A stretch of 16,227 nt of DNA from SIG459 sp045638085. Lineage in GTDB: Bacteria > Bacillota > Clostridia > Oscillospirales > Oscillospiraceae. The DNA lies in the NCBI GenBank assembly GCA_045638085.1, contig JAZUAQ010000011.1, forward strand, positions 1 to 16,227. Reading direction: 5' to 3'. Every line of letters starts with the position of its first letter. The stretch's first letter is position 1. The translations under genes were made by a program, and so were the position numbers. Below, piece by piece: positions 1 to 6,951 of this stretch. The notes under the pieces are model-generated. The model did no database searches and was not told the DNA's origin. It worked only from the letters and a program-made list of their open reading frames with translations.

Positions 1-1578
1 GTAGGTGAAGGCGTTGTACATTGCGGGGAACTTTGCCTTAACGTCTTCTTCGCCAAGGAGAACAAGCTCGAAGGCCTTAACCATAATTTCGGGGTCGTGG
101 TTACGAACCGCACCGGAGGAAGGCTCTACGCCGTTGCAGACGAGGTCGTACTGGTCAGCGGTGATTGCGAGGGGATCGATCTCGCCGCGCTCAGCCTTGA
201 GAAGAGTTTCAAGGCCGCCTGTGGGCATGGAGAAGGGGTTGTGGCAAAATTCCATTTCGCCAGACTCATCGCCCATTTCGTACATGGGGAAGTCAACAAT
301 CCAGCAGAACTCATAGCGTTCGCGGTCCATGTGGCCTTCGCAGTTTGCGCCGAAGGTCTTGATGGCAACGCCGGTTGCCTTCTGGGCTTCGCCCTTTGTG
401 CCGGCAGAGAAAATTACGAGGGTGTTTGGCTTGAGGTCAAGCGCTGCGGTGAGCTCGGCTGCCTTTTCCTGCAGGAACTTGGCAACGCCGCCTGCGATTG
501 CGCCTGCTTCATCCATCTTTGCCCAATAGCTCTTAATGCCGGACTGAACCTCGCAGTCGGCAAGGAGCTTGTCTATCTGCTTTCTGGTAAGGGTGCAGTT
601 AGATACGGGAACTGCCTTAATTACCTTGCCTGCGAACTGGTCGAAGCCGCAATCGCCGAGAAGCTCGGAAACGTCGATGGCGGTAAGGTCAATACGAAGG
701 TCGGGCTTATCGGAGCCGTAGGTTTCCATAGCCTCAAGATAGGGGATACGCTTGAAGGGAGGCTGGGAGGCAATGTTGTACTTGCCGAACTTTGCAAAAA
801 CAGGGGGCAAAACATCTTCGCAAACTGCGAAAACATCTTCCTGAGTTGCAAATGCCATTTCCATATCAAGCTGATAAAATTCACCGGGGCTGCGGTCGCC
901 GCGAGCATCTTCATCACGGAAGCAGGGTGCAATCTGGAAATACTTATCGAAGCCGGAGGTCATCACAAGCTGCTTGAACTGGTGAGGAGCCTGGGGAAGC
1001 GCATAGAACTTGCCGGGGTGCTTTCTTGCAGGAACAAGATAGTCGCGTGCGCCTTCGGGGGAAGATGCGGTGAGGATAGGTGTGGTTATTTCCATAAAGC
1101 CGTGCTCGGTCATTGCCTTTCTGAGAGCGGCAACAACATTGCAGCGCAGAATAATGTTGTTCTTAACTTCGGGGTTGCGAAGGTCGAGATAGCGATACTT
1201 AAGACGCTGCATCTCGTCAGCCTCGCGGCTGCGGTTGATTTCGAAGGGAAGTTCGTTATGCTGGCAAGTGCCGAGAACTTCGATGCGCTGGGGAACAACC
1301 TCGATATCGCCGGTTGCCTGCTTGGGGTTTTTGCTGCTGCGCTCGCGGACAATGCCCTCGACGGAGATGGTGGTCTCCTTGTTCAGGGGCTTGATAACGT
1401 TCATCATTTCTTCGGTTTCAACAACCACCTGAGTGGTGCCGTAAAAATCGCGGAGGACGACGAAGGCAAGGCCTGCGCCAACTTCGCGGACGTTTTCCAT
1501 CCAGCCGCAGAGCTTAACGCTCTGGCCTGCATGCTCGAGACGAAGCTCGTTGCAGTTGTGGGTACGGTTCTGCATCAT
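1..1578 (-). CDS. aspS: Aspartyl-tRNA synthetase, partial (C-terminal end outside window)
   Basis: Class II aminoacyl-tRNA synthetase that charges tRNA-Asp with aspartate in the cytoplasm. The minus frame is open from ATG at 1578 to the window edge (526 codons, no stop). An N-terminal OB-fold anticodon domain (around GWMENVREVGAGLAF) is followed by the catalytic domain, with motif 2 FRDEDARGDRSPGEF then YQLDMEMAF, and later the NPFSMP and CNGVEPSSGAVRNH segments usual for bacterial AspRS. A GAD-type insertion lies between them. Class II motif 3 (the GLDR region) and roughly the last 60-70 residues are missing because the window ends. The start at 1578 has AGGAG at 1589-1593 with 10 nt spacing; a second ATG follows at 1575. 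It lies 60 bp downstream of hisS with no visible terminator between, so the two are probably cotranscribed under the T-box. Function is near certain. Confidence 0.96.
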   Translation of the reverse strand, partial: MMQNRTHNCNELRLEHAGQSVKLCGWMENVREVGAGLAFVVLRDFYGTTQVVVETEEMMNVIKPLNKETTISVEGIVRERSSKNPKQATGDIEVVPQRIEVLGTCQHNELPFEINRSREADEMQRLKYRYLDLRNPEVKNNIILRCNVVAALRKAMTEHGFMEITTPILTASSPEGARDYLVPARKHPGKFYALPQAPHQFKQLVMTSGFDKYFQIAPCFRDEDARGDRSPGEFYQLDMEMAFATQEDVFAVCEDVLPPVFAKFGKYNIASQPPFKRIPYLEAMETYGSDKPDLRIDLTAIDVSELLGDCGFDQFAGKVIKAVPVSNCTLTRKQIDKLLADCEVQSGIKSYWAKMDEAGAIAGGVAKFLQEKAAELTAALDLKPNTLVIFSAGTKGEAQKATGVAIKTFGANCEGHMDRERYEFCWIVDFPMYEMGDESGEMEFCHNPFSMPTGGLETLLKAERGEIDPLAITADQYDLVCNGVEPSSGAVRNHDPEIMVKAFELVLLGEEDVKAKFPAMYNAFTY

Positions 1579-1638
1579 TTGGGTATTTCTCCTTTATATG
1601 TGAATATTTTATTTAAATACAAATTGCTGCTTCCGTCC

Positions 1639-2997
1639 TTATTCCCTGATGAGAGCGGAGGAGGCTTTCTTTTTCATGTCGGCACGGATGATGGCGGCGG
1701 CTTCTTCTGCGCTCACCTTCACCTGTTCACCGGTGCTCATATTCTTCAGAGCAACGACTCCCTCGGCGATTTCATCCTCGCCGATGAGAACAGTGTAGGG
1801 GAAGCCCAGCTTGGAGGCATAGCTCATGCGAGCCTTGAACTTCTTCTGCTCGGTATAAAGCTGGGTGCGGACGCCTGCGTCGCGCAGCACGGTTGCGGTC
1901 TTGACGGCATAGCCGATATTGTCGGCCATGGGGATGACAAGAGCCTCGGCGGGAGCGGAAACGATTTCGTCGCTGAGAAGACCCTGCTCGGAGAGCACAT
2001 AGAAAAGTCTGGTGACGCCGATGGAGATGCCCACACCGGGAAGTGCCTTGTCGGTGTAATAGCCTGCAAGGTTATCGTAGCGTCCGCCGGAGCAGACGGA
2101 GCCGATTTCGGGGTGCTCCACCATAAGGGTTTCATAAACGGTGCCGGTGTAGTAATCCAGACCGCGGGCGATGGTCAGGTCAACGGCAAAGTTTTCCTCG
2201 GGAACGCCGAACTCGGGGAGGTAGGCAACAACGGCCTTCAGCTCTTCAAGACCGGCGTCGAAAATCTCATCGCGTCCCACATACTGCTCCAGAGCGGAGA
2301 GAACTTCGCTGTTGCTGCCGCTGATGGCAATGAACTTCAGAATTTCGTCGGCCTGCTCATCGCTGAGACCGATTTCCTCTGCCATAAGAAGAGTTTTGAC
2401 CTTCTCGGCGCCAATCTTATCCAGCTTATCAACGGTGCGCATAATGTCGCCGCTGCGTTCGCTGAGACCCAGCATTGCATAGAAACCGTTGAGAATCTTG
2501 CGGTTATTTACGCGGATGACGAACTTCTTCAGACCCAGACGGGAGAAAGTGCGGTAGATAACGGAGGGGATTTCTGCCTCGTTGATGATGTCCAGCTTGC
2601 CGTCGCCGATGATGTCGATGTCCGCCTGATAAAACTCGCGGAAACGTCCTCTCTGGGCGCGCTCGCCGCGGTAAACCTTACCTATCTGGTAGCGGCGGAA
2701 GGGGAAGGAGAGGTTTGCATAGTTGATTGCAACATATTTGGCAAGGGGAACGGTCAGGTCGAAGCGCATTGCAAGATCGGTGTCGCCCTTCATGAAGCGG
2801 TAAATCTGCTTTTCGGTGTCGCCGCCGCCCTTGGCAAGCAAAACCTCAGCGGCTTCAATGATGGGGGTGTCCAGCGCGGTGAAGCCGTAGAGGGAATAGG
2901 TGTTACGGAGGACTTCCATGAAACGCTCCATCTTTGCCTGGTCGGCAGGGAGCAGCTCCATAAAGCCGGAGAGAGTGCGTGCTTTGATTCTTTCCAT
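1639..2997 (-). CDS. hisS: Histidyl-tRNA synthetase
   Basis: Class II synthetase that charges tRNA-His, 452 aa with the chosen start. Visible landmarks are motif 2 (about residues 101-127, RRYQIGKVYRGERAQRGRFR then EFYQADIDIIG), the histidine-specific RGLDYYTG block (278-285), SGGRYDNL (303-310), motif 3 GVGISIGVTRL (321-331), and a C-terminal anticodon-binding domain from about 350. The frame stays open upstream to 3132, but those 45 extra residues read through the interspersed repeat. The ATG at 2997 has AAGGA 8 nt upstream and gives the family-typical start MERIKARTLSGFMELLP. It is the first gene after the T-box leader at 3522-3745 and is followed by aspS after 60 bp. Expression is likely controlled by tRNA charging through the T-box. 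The 530-nt gap from the T-box terminator to the start is unusually long. Confidence 0.97.
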   Translation of the reverse strand: MERIKARTLSGFMELLPADQAKMERFMEVLRNTYSLYGFTALDTPIIEAAEVLLAKGGGDTEKQIYRFMKGDTDLAMRFDLTVPLAKYVAINYANLSFPFRRYQIGKVYRGERAQRGRFREFYQADIDIIGDGKLDIINEAEIPSVIYRTFSRLGLKKFVIRVNNRKILNGFYAMLGLSERSGDIMRTVDKLDKIGAEKVKTLLMAEEIGLSDEQADEILKFIAISGSNSEVLSALEQYVGRDEIFDAGLEELKAVVAYLPEFGVPEENFAVDLTIARGLDYYTGTVYETLMVEHPEIGSVCSGGRYDNLAGYYTDKALPGVGISIGVTRLFYVLSEQGLLSDEIVSAPAEALVIPMADNIGYAVKTATVLRDAGVRTQLYTEQKKFKARMSYASKLGFPYTVLIGEDEIAEGVVALKNMSTGEQVKVSAEEAAAIIRADMKKKASSALIRE

Positions 2998-3066
2998 ATT
3001 TTCAATCCTTTCGGGAGTTTTATATTCTGTGTTGGTGTATGGGGGGTAAATTATGTTCGCGCTTTT

Positions 3067-3348
3067 AAAGTCTCCCTTGCAAAGGGAGGTGCCTCGCGTA
3101 TGCGAGGCGGAGAGATTGTCTCCGACGGCCATATTCTTTTCGCGTGACCGAAAAGAATATGGAAAGAAAAGTCCACCAAAGAGGGGGCGAGGAAAGCCCC
3201 CTCTTTGGAAACTCCCTCAGTGCGGAGCGAGAAAGAGCTTTGCGCCACATAATCAGCGTCTAAATCTTAGTGTGCGCACCTCGTTTTCCGCTCGGGACGC
3301 TGCTGCGTCGAGGCGCCTGTTCGGCGCCACGAGGATTTTCCCTCGTAC
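3067..3348 (+). repeat. Multi-hairpin interspersed repeat, copy A
   Basis: About 280 bp that recur in inverted orientation at 15889-16174. In order it holds: a hairpin with arms around CTCCCTT/AAGGGAG (3072-3087), a hairpin with arms GCCTCGC/GCGAGGC (about 3091-3109), a 14-bp stem built on CCATATTCTTTTCG (3129-3142 with 3149-3162), a 13-bp stem CCAAAGAGGGGGC (3176-3188 with 3196-3208), a conserved linker containing CTCGTTTTCCGCTCGGGACG, and a GGCGCC/GGCGCC hairpin (3312-3328). Several stems differ from copy B by paired, compensatory changes. It lies antisense to hisS inside the hisS leader. No transposase or plausible protein is seen. It is most likely a non-autonomous repeat family dispersed in the genome; origin and function are unknown. 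Confidence 0.85.
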
Positions 3349-3358
3349 TATGCGGTCT

Positions 3359-3399
3359 CTTCACGATTAAAGTAGGCTTATTTTTGGCCCAAAGGGCTA
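3359..3399. repeat. 41-bp direct repeat, unit 1
   Basis: Matches the unit at 3482-3522 at 37 of 41 positions, by hand count. The common part begins CTTCACGATTAAA and ends GCCCAAAGGGCTA. The hairpin arms around GCCCAAAGGGC are kept, but the outer A/T stem is degraded here. The two units are separated by 82 bp, and unit 1 abuts the end of repeat copy A. It may be a duplication of the sequence that follows the T-box terminator. Confidence 0.75.
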
Positions 3400-3481
3400 G
3401 AGAAATTTGCTTTAATGAAAAATCATAAAGCAGGGGGAAAAAGACAATTGAGCAGCGGGGGTTGTGAGGGGGCAAAGGCCC

Positions 3482-3522
3482 CTTCACGATTAAAATGGAC
3501 TTATTTTTAGCCCAAAGGGCTA
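3482..3522. repeat. 41-bp direct repeat, unit 2
   Basis: Second copy of the unit at 3359-3399, located just downstream (in the hisS direction) of the T-box terminator. In this copy the core belongs to the perfect palindrome at 3501-3529. Confidence 0.75.
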
Positions 3523-3529
3523 AAAATAA
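3501..3529. repeat. Perfect 13-bp palindrome after the T-box terminator
   Basis: Arms TTATTTTTAGCCC and GGGCTAAAAATAA flank a 3-nt loop. On the minus strand the first arm contains the U-rich run that follows the T-box terminator hairpin. The same bases can therefore act as terminator tail or, after readthrough, as one side of a second hairpin. It has A-runs and T-runs on both sides and might itself work as a weak terminator in either direction; this is inference. Confidence 0.7.
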
Positions 3530-3745
3530 ATGCTCTCATCCCTTGTATCGGGACGAGAGCATTTTGCTTTCGTGGTGCCACCCAATTTCGGCAGAAAATC
3601 TGCCCTTTGGCTGTCTGCGCATCTCCGCAGACTGAGGCCGCTCCCGGACTATCTTCACCTCCGCGCTCTCCGAAGAACTCTCAGCTATGTTCTTCTCTCT
3701 GTAAGGGGCATGCGTGGGTTACTGGTTTCCGATCTATGCAGCTAT
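3522..3745 (-). promoter_or_regulatory. T-box riboswitch leader of hisS-aspS
   Basis: Reading the minus strand, the leader has the 5' Stem I element GGAAACCAGTA, the CAGAGAG bulge (3695-3701), a distal stem AAGAAC/GTTCTTC, and a specifier-loop segment GTGAAGATAGTCC followed by GGGAGC. It then has the highly conserved T-box GGGTGGCACCACG (3571-3583) and a terminator hairpin with arms GCTCTCGTCCC/GGGATGAGAGC followed by TTTATTTTT. Uncharged tRNA pairs with the specifier codon and the T-box and favours antitermination. The loop contains GAT (3651-3653), an aspartate codon, in the register expected if the specifier directly follows GAA. A one-base shift would read ATA. The expected targets are tRNA-Asp or tRNA-His, given aspS and hisS. 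I see no convincing promoter just upstream, so readthrough from mgsA is possible. Confidence 0.93.
3528..3564 (-). terminator. T-box intrinsic terminator
   Basis: On the minus strand an AAATGCTCTCGTCCC arm pairs with GGGATGAGAGCATTT across a GATACAA-type loop, with one G-U pair, and is followed by a U-rich run (TTTATTTTT, ending near 3522). The 5' arm sits just after the T-box sequence, the standard arrangement in which T-box pairing with the tRNA acceptor end forms the competing antiterminator. Confidence 0.88.
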
Positions 3746-3756
3746 TATTTTGTTAT

Positions 3757-4155
3757 TTATTTGCTTCGGATGAGCTCGCGCCAATCCAGATCTCCGCGGC
3801 GGAGACCCTGAATCAGGACCTCTGCGGTGGCGACATTGGAGGCGAAGGGGATTGCATAGCGGTCGCAAAGACGGCTTATCTCATTGACCTTTTCCTGATT
3901 ATGGATGTCATCGGGGTCACAGAAGTAGAGGACAAGATCTATCTCGTTGCAGCGGATGCGGGAACCCATCTGCTGGCTGCCGCCCTGGTTTGCAGAGAGG
4001 CAAAGCTGGATGGGGAGGCCGGTGGCGTCTGCCACAAGCTTGCCCGTGGTTCTGGTGGCGCAGATGGAGTGGCCGGCAAGAATGCCGCAGTAGGCGATGC
4101 AAAACTGCACCATAAGCTCCTTTTTACCGTCGTGGGCCATCAGTGCTATGTTCAA
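3757..4155 (-). CDS. mgsA: Methylglyoxal synthase-like protein with altered active site
   Basis: About 132 aa, the normal size for the MGS family, which converts dihydroxyacetone phosphate to methylglyoxal and phosphate. Recognisable are the N-terminal NIALMAHDGKKELMVQF, ATRTTGKL, GGSQQMG, LYFCDP and the C-terminal IPFASNVATAEVLIQGL. By comparison with E. coli MgsA as I recall it, His19, Asp20, Asp91 and His98 equivalents are present. The catalytic Asp71 (GGDQQ) is Ser, Gly46 of the TGTTG loop is Arg, Gly66 is Ala and Asp101 is Glu. Activity is therefore doubtful. The start is taken as TTG at 4155, with AGGA 11 nt upstream and the family-typical N-terminus; an ATG at 4182 is possible but lacks a ribosome binding site. 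It follows mrdA after 100 bp and precedes the T-box leader. Confidence 0.8.
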   Translation of the reverse strand: MNIALMAHDGKKELMVQFCIAYCGILAGHSICATRTTGKLVADATGLPIQLCLSANQGGSQQMGSRIRCNEIDLVLYFCDPDDIHNQEKVNEISRLCDRYAIPFASNVATAEVLIQGLRRGDLDWRELIRSK

Positions 4156-4201
4156 AAAGCAGCACATCCTTTCTGAAAACATCTGTGTATTAGAGACATT
4201 T

Positions 4202-4210
4202 TATACCAGT
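4202..4210 (-). promoter_or_regulatory. Possible extended -10 promoter for the MGS-like gene
   Basis: The minus strand reads TGGTATAAA, a TGn-extended -10 box, about 47 nt upstream of the TTG start at 4155. No good -35 box is present at the right spacing (TTGCGG lies close by). It suggests the MGS-like gene can be expressed apart from mrdA. Weak evidence from sequence alone. Confidence 0.4.
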
Positions 4211-4255
4211 TTTTTCAATACCGCAAGAGATAATTGCGGAAAATTTCACACTGTA

Positions 4256-6376
4256 TCAGCGGAGAAGAGCGCTGTCGCTTTCAAGGGGAGCGGTGGAATT
4301 TTTGAAGGAGAAATAGTGGTCCATTATCTGGCGGGCAATGGGAGCGGCTTCACTACCTGCGTTACCGTGTTCAAGGACTATGGCAACTGCGATTTCGGGG
4401 TTTTCATAGGGAGCGAAGCAGATAAAAATACCGTTGTTGGTACGGTCCTTACCAAGCTGGGAGGTACCGGTTTTTGCGGCAACGGAATAGGGAGCGGTGA
4501 GGAAAGCCTCGTAAACAGTACCGTATTTGGCTTCGGTTGCAACGCCGCGCATACCTTCGTGGATGGCTTCCCAATAGAAGTCGTATGCATCAACGGTGGA
4601 GAGGGTTTCGGTCTGGCGCTCATGGACGGTTTCGGAGAAATCGAAGGAGCGGACGCTCTTGAGGATGCTGGCGCTGTAGCGGGAGCCCTTGTTTGCAATG
4701 GCGGCGCAGTATTCTGCCAGCTGGAGGGGAGAGAAAAGGCTGTCGGACTGGCCGATGGCGGCCTGCAGAGTATCGCCTGCGTACATGTCACGGCCTTCTT
4801 TTTCCTGCATGTATTCGTCGCTGGCCATAATGCCGATATCTTCATAAAGCTCGATACCGGTTTCCTCGCCGAGGCCGAAGAGCTTTGCGTATTTTGCGAG
4901 AAGAGAGATCTGAAGAAGGTCGCCGGTGGTGTAGAAGAAAAGGTTGCAGGAATGGCCGAGAGCTTCAACAATGTTCAGCTCTCCGTGGAGACCCTTACCG
5001 TAAATCCAGCACTGAGGTGCGTAGCCTTCGTCGGCATACTTATCGAAAACGCCGACGCAGTCAATGAGGGTGTCGGTGTCTATTCTCTTTTCCATAAGAC
5101 CTGCCATTGCGGTGCAGGGCTTGAAGGTGGAGCCGGGAGCGTAAACACCCTGAAGGGCACGGTTGAAGAGGGGGTCATACTCCGCCTCGCGGATCTCGTC
5201 ATAGGTCTCATAGAAGTTGGCAAGGTCGAAGGCAGGCCAGCTGGCAAGAGCCAGAGGCTCACCGGTGTCAACGCGGACAACGACAGCGCCTGCGCCGGAG
5301 ATGTTTTCGCGGTTGAGCAGTTCTTCGTCATCCTTGTCGCCGCCGTAGAGCTCCCATTCCTTGCGGTTTTTCTCGCGGAGGATGTTTTCTTCCGTGATAT
5401 GGCTGTTGAGGGCGTTTTCGCATACCTCCTGCAGTCCGATGTCTATGGTGAGATAAACGTGGTTGCCGGGTACGGGAACTTCGGTATAAACCTTGCTGGT
5501 GACGATGCCGTTGGCGGTCTGGGTCACCAGTGCGGTGCCGTTTTCGCCGTGGAGATAGTTCTCAAAGGCATATTCCGCGCCGTCCTTACCGACGAGGGCG
5601 TCCAGGTCATAGTTGCCCTGCTTTGCAAGGCGCTTATAGTCGCTTTCGTTCATCTGACCTATCATACCCAGCAGGTGGGATGCATAGGTGGTTTTATATT
5701 CGCGGACGAAGCCGGTTTCAACACGGAAGCCGGGGATGTCGTTTTCCATCAGAGTGGTGATGAGATCCATGCTTGCGTCTTCAACGAAGATATAGTCAGC
5801 GGTGGAGAAGTTCTGGGAGAAGCGGGCGTTTATCTCGTATCGGACACCTGCGATGAGGCGCATTTCCTCGCTGGAATAGTTATTGTCGATTCCGTAGCGC
5901 TCGCGCATGTAGGCCAAAAGCTCAATGGCGCTGGTATCGGCGGGGAGCTTTTTATCCTTCAGGTAGGCATTGAGCATTTCCGTCTGTGCGGCGGTCATGC
6001 TGGTGTACTCAAAGGGGGCTTCCATAGTTATGGGAAGGGTGTCGATATGAGCGTCGCCAAAGCTCTGCACCATGCGGATGAGGCTGAGGATGGAGGCGTT
6101 GGGGTCAACGCCCTCGGTGTAGAACAGGTCCTCAATGTCGATAAGGAGGTTGTTGCATTCCTTGTTTTCAACAAGCACTCGTCCGTAGCGGTCCAGAATG
6201 CTGCCGCGGGCGGCAGGAATACGCTCCTTGGAGGTGACATTGTTCTGGCTTGCCTGATAATAGGCTTCGCCTTCAATGACCTGAAGCTTATATAAAGTTA
6301 CCATATAGATCACCGTTATGACCACGATTACAAGGGCGAAGGCCAAAAGGCGACCGGGTTTGATAATTCTGTTCAT
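4256..6376 (-). CDS. mrdA: Penicillin-binding protein 2, elongasome transpeptidase
   Basis: Class B PBP of 706 aa that crosslinks peptidoglycan during lateral wall synthesis. Residues 8-28 form one hydrophobic membrane anchor, after which the protein is extracytoplasmic. The dimerisation/pedestal domain starts around RIPAARGSILDRYGRVL (52-68). The transpeptidase domain carries all three motifs: STFK (416-419, Ser416 nucleophile), SCN (476-478) and KTGTS (635-639). ATG at 6376 has AAGGA 8 nt upstream. The position directly after mreC and mreD supports the PBP2/MrdA assignment over a sporulation or divisome PBP. The gap to mreD is 29 bp, indicating one operon. The length is at the upper end for PBP2 but all core motifs are intact. 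Confidence 0.93.
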   Translation of the reverse strand: MNRIIKPGRLLAFALVIVVITVIYMVTLYKLQVIEGEAYYQASQNNVTSKERIPAARGSILDRYGRVLVENKECNNLLIDIEDLFYTEGVDPNASILSLIRMVQSFGDAHIDTLPITMEAPFEYTSMTAAQTEMLNAYLKDKKLPADTSAIELLAYMRERYGIDNNYSSEEMRLIAGVRYEINARFSQNFSTADYIFVEDASMDLITTLMENDIPGFRVETGFVREYKTTYASHLLGMIGQMNESDYKRLAKQGNYDLDALVGKDGAEYAFENYLHGENGTALVTQTANGIVTSKVYTEVPVPGNHVYLTIDIGLQEVCENALNSHITEENILREKNRKEWELYGGDKDDEELLNRENISGAGAVVVRVDTGEPLALASWPAFDLANFYETYDEIREAEYDPLFNRALQGVYAPGSTFKPCTAMAGLMEKRIDTDTLIDCVGVFDKYADEGYAPQCWIYGKGLHGELNIVEALGHSCNLFFYTTGDLLQISLLAKYAKLFGLGEETGIELYEDIGIMASDEYMQEKEGRDMYAGDTLQAAIGQSDSLFSPLQLAEYCAAIANKGSRYSASILKSVRSFDFSETVHERQTETLSTVDAYDFYWEAIHEGMRGVATEAKYGTVYEAFLTAPYSVAAKTGTSQLGKDRTNNGIFICFAPYENPEIAVAIVLEHGNAGSEAAPIARQIMDHYFSFKNSTAPLESDSALLR

Positions 6377-6405
6377 AGAGAGTTTCCTTTCAGTAGGGGA
6401 GCGGC

Positions 6406-6933
6406 TTACTCATCATCTTCTTCTTTTCTCTTTATGCTGATTGCTTTAACTGCGAAATAGGCGGGGACGGTGAAGACAGAAGACCACAGCACCTGCAAAA
6501 TCATGGTGGGGAGCAGCTTCCACAGAGAAGTTCCCTTGAATATCCAGAGGGGGATTATCTGGCAGATAACGGTGAGGCTGAGACCCAGCACAGCCAGCAC
6601 GAAATAGGAGAAGAAGCGGCGGTTAATGATAAACTCGGAGAGGAAGCCTGCGGCAAAGCCCATGGCGGCAAAAAGCACCATGAAAAGCACCGTGGATTCC
6701 AGCATAGTCATGTCGCAGAAATAGCCCGCCACAAGTCCCAGCGCGGCACCCCAAACAGCGCCTTCAAACACGCCGAAGGCAATGATGACGGCGGGGATGA
6801 AGAAGGCATGGACTCCGAAAAGAGCCACGCGGGAGCAAAGGAGGTTCTGGAGTGAAATGCTTATTATGACGCAAAGGAGATACCACAGGGCTTTGCGTAT
6901 TTTTCTGAAATCAATAAGCTCAATAAGTGCCAT
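6406..6933 (-). CDS. mreD: Rod shape-determining protein MreD
   Basis: A 175-aa, very hydrophobic protein with about five predicted membrane segments (starting near residue 15) and a charged C-terminal tail KRKEEDDE. MreD is the integral membrane component of the elongasome that links MreC to RodA/PBP2. The assignment rests on size, topology and position between mreC and mrdA, together with a typical mid-protein stretch rich in Gly and Phe (FGVFEGAVWGAALGLVAGYF). ATG at 6933 has AGAGGA 5 nt upstream. It starts 18 bp after the mreC stop codon. Confidence 0.88.
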   Translation of the reverse strand: MALIELIDFRKIRKALWYLLCVIISISLQNLLCSRVALFGVHAFFIPAVIIAFGVFEGAVWGAALGLVAGYFCDMTMLESTVLFMVLFAAMGFAAGFLSEFIINRRFFSYFVLAVLGLSLTVICQIIPLWIFKGTSLWKLLPTMILQVLWSSVFTVPAYFAVKAISIKRKEEDDE

Positions 6934-6951
6934 AATGTTCCTCTGGCTTGT

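Noticed and set aside
2998..3132. 45-residue N-terminal extension of hisS
   Set aside because: It translates the interspersed repeat; the same MAVGDN-like peptide appears at 16105 in the other copy. The ATG at 2997 has its own ribosome binding site and matches the family start.
97..3147. 1016-codon plus-strand open frame
   Set aside because: Exactly codon-antisense to aspS and hisS, which have full family motifs; low-complexity Cys/Ala/Gly-rich translation with no recognisable domain. Explained by avoidance of TTA, CTA and TCA in the real genes.
3067..3348. CRISPR array or IS element
   Set aside because: There are only two distant inverted copies, no regular spacers, no transposase and no clear target-site duplication around the element.
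4097..6295. 732-codon plus-strand open frame
   Set aside because: Mirror frame of mrdA, which carries STFK, SCN and KTGTS motifs on the minus strand.
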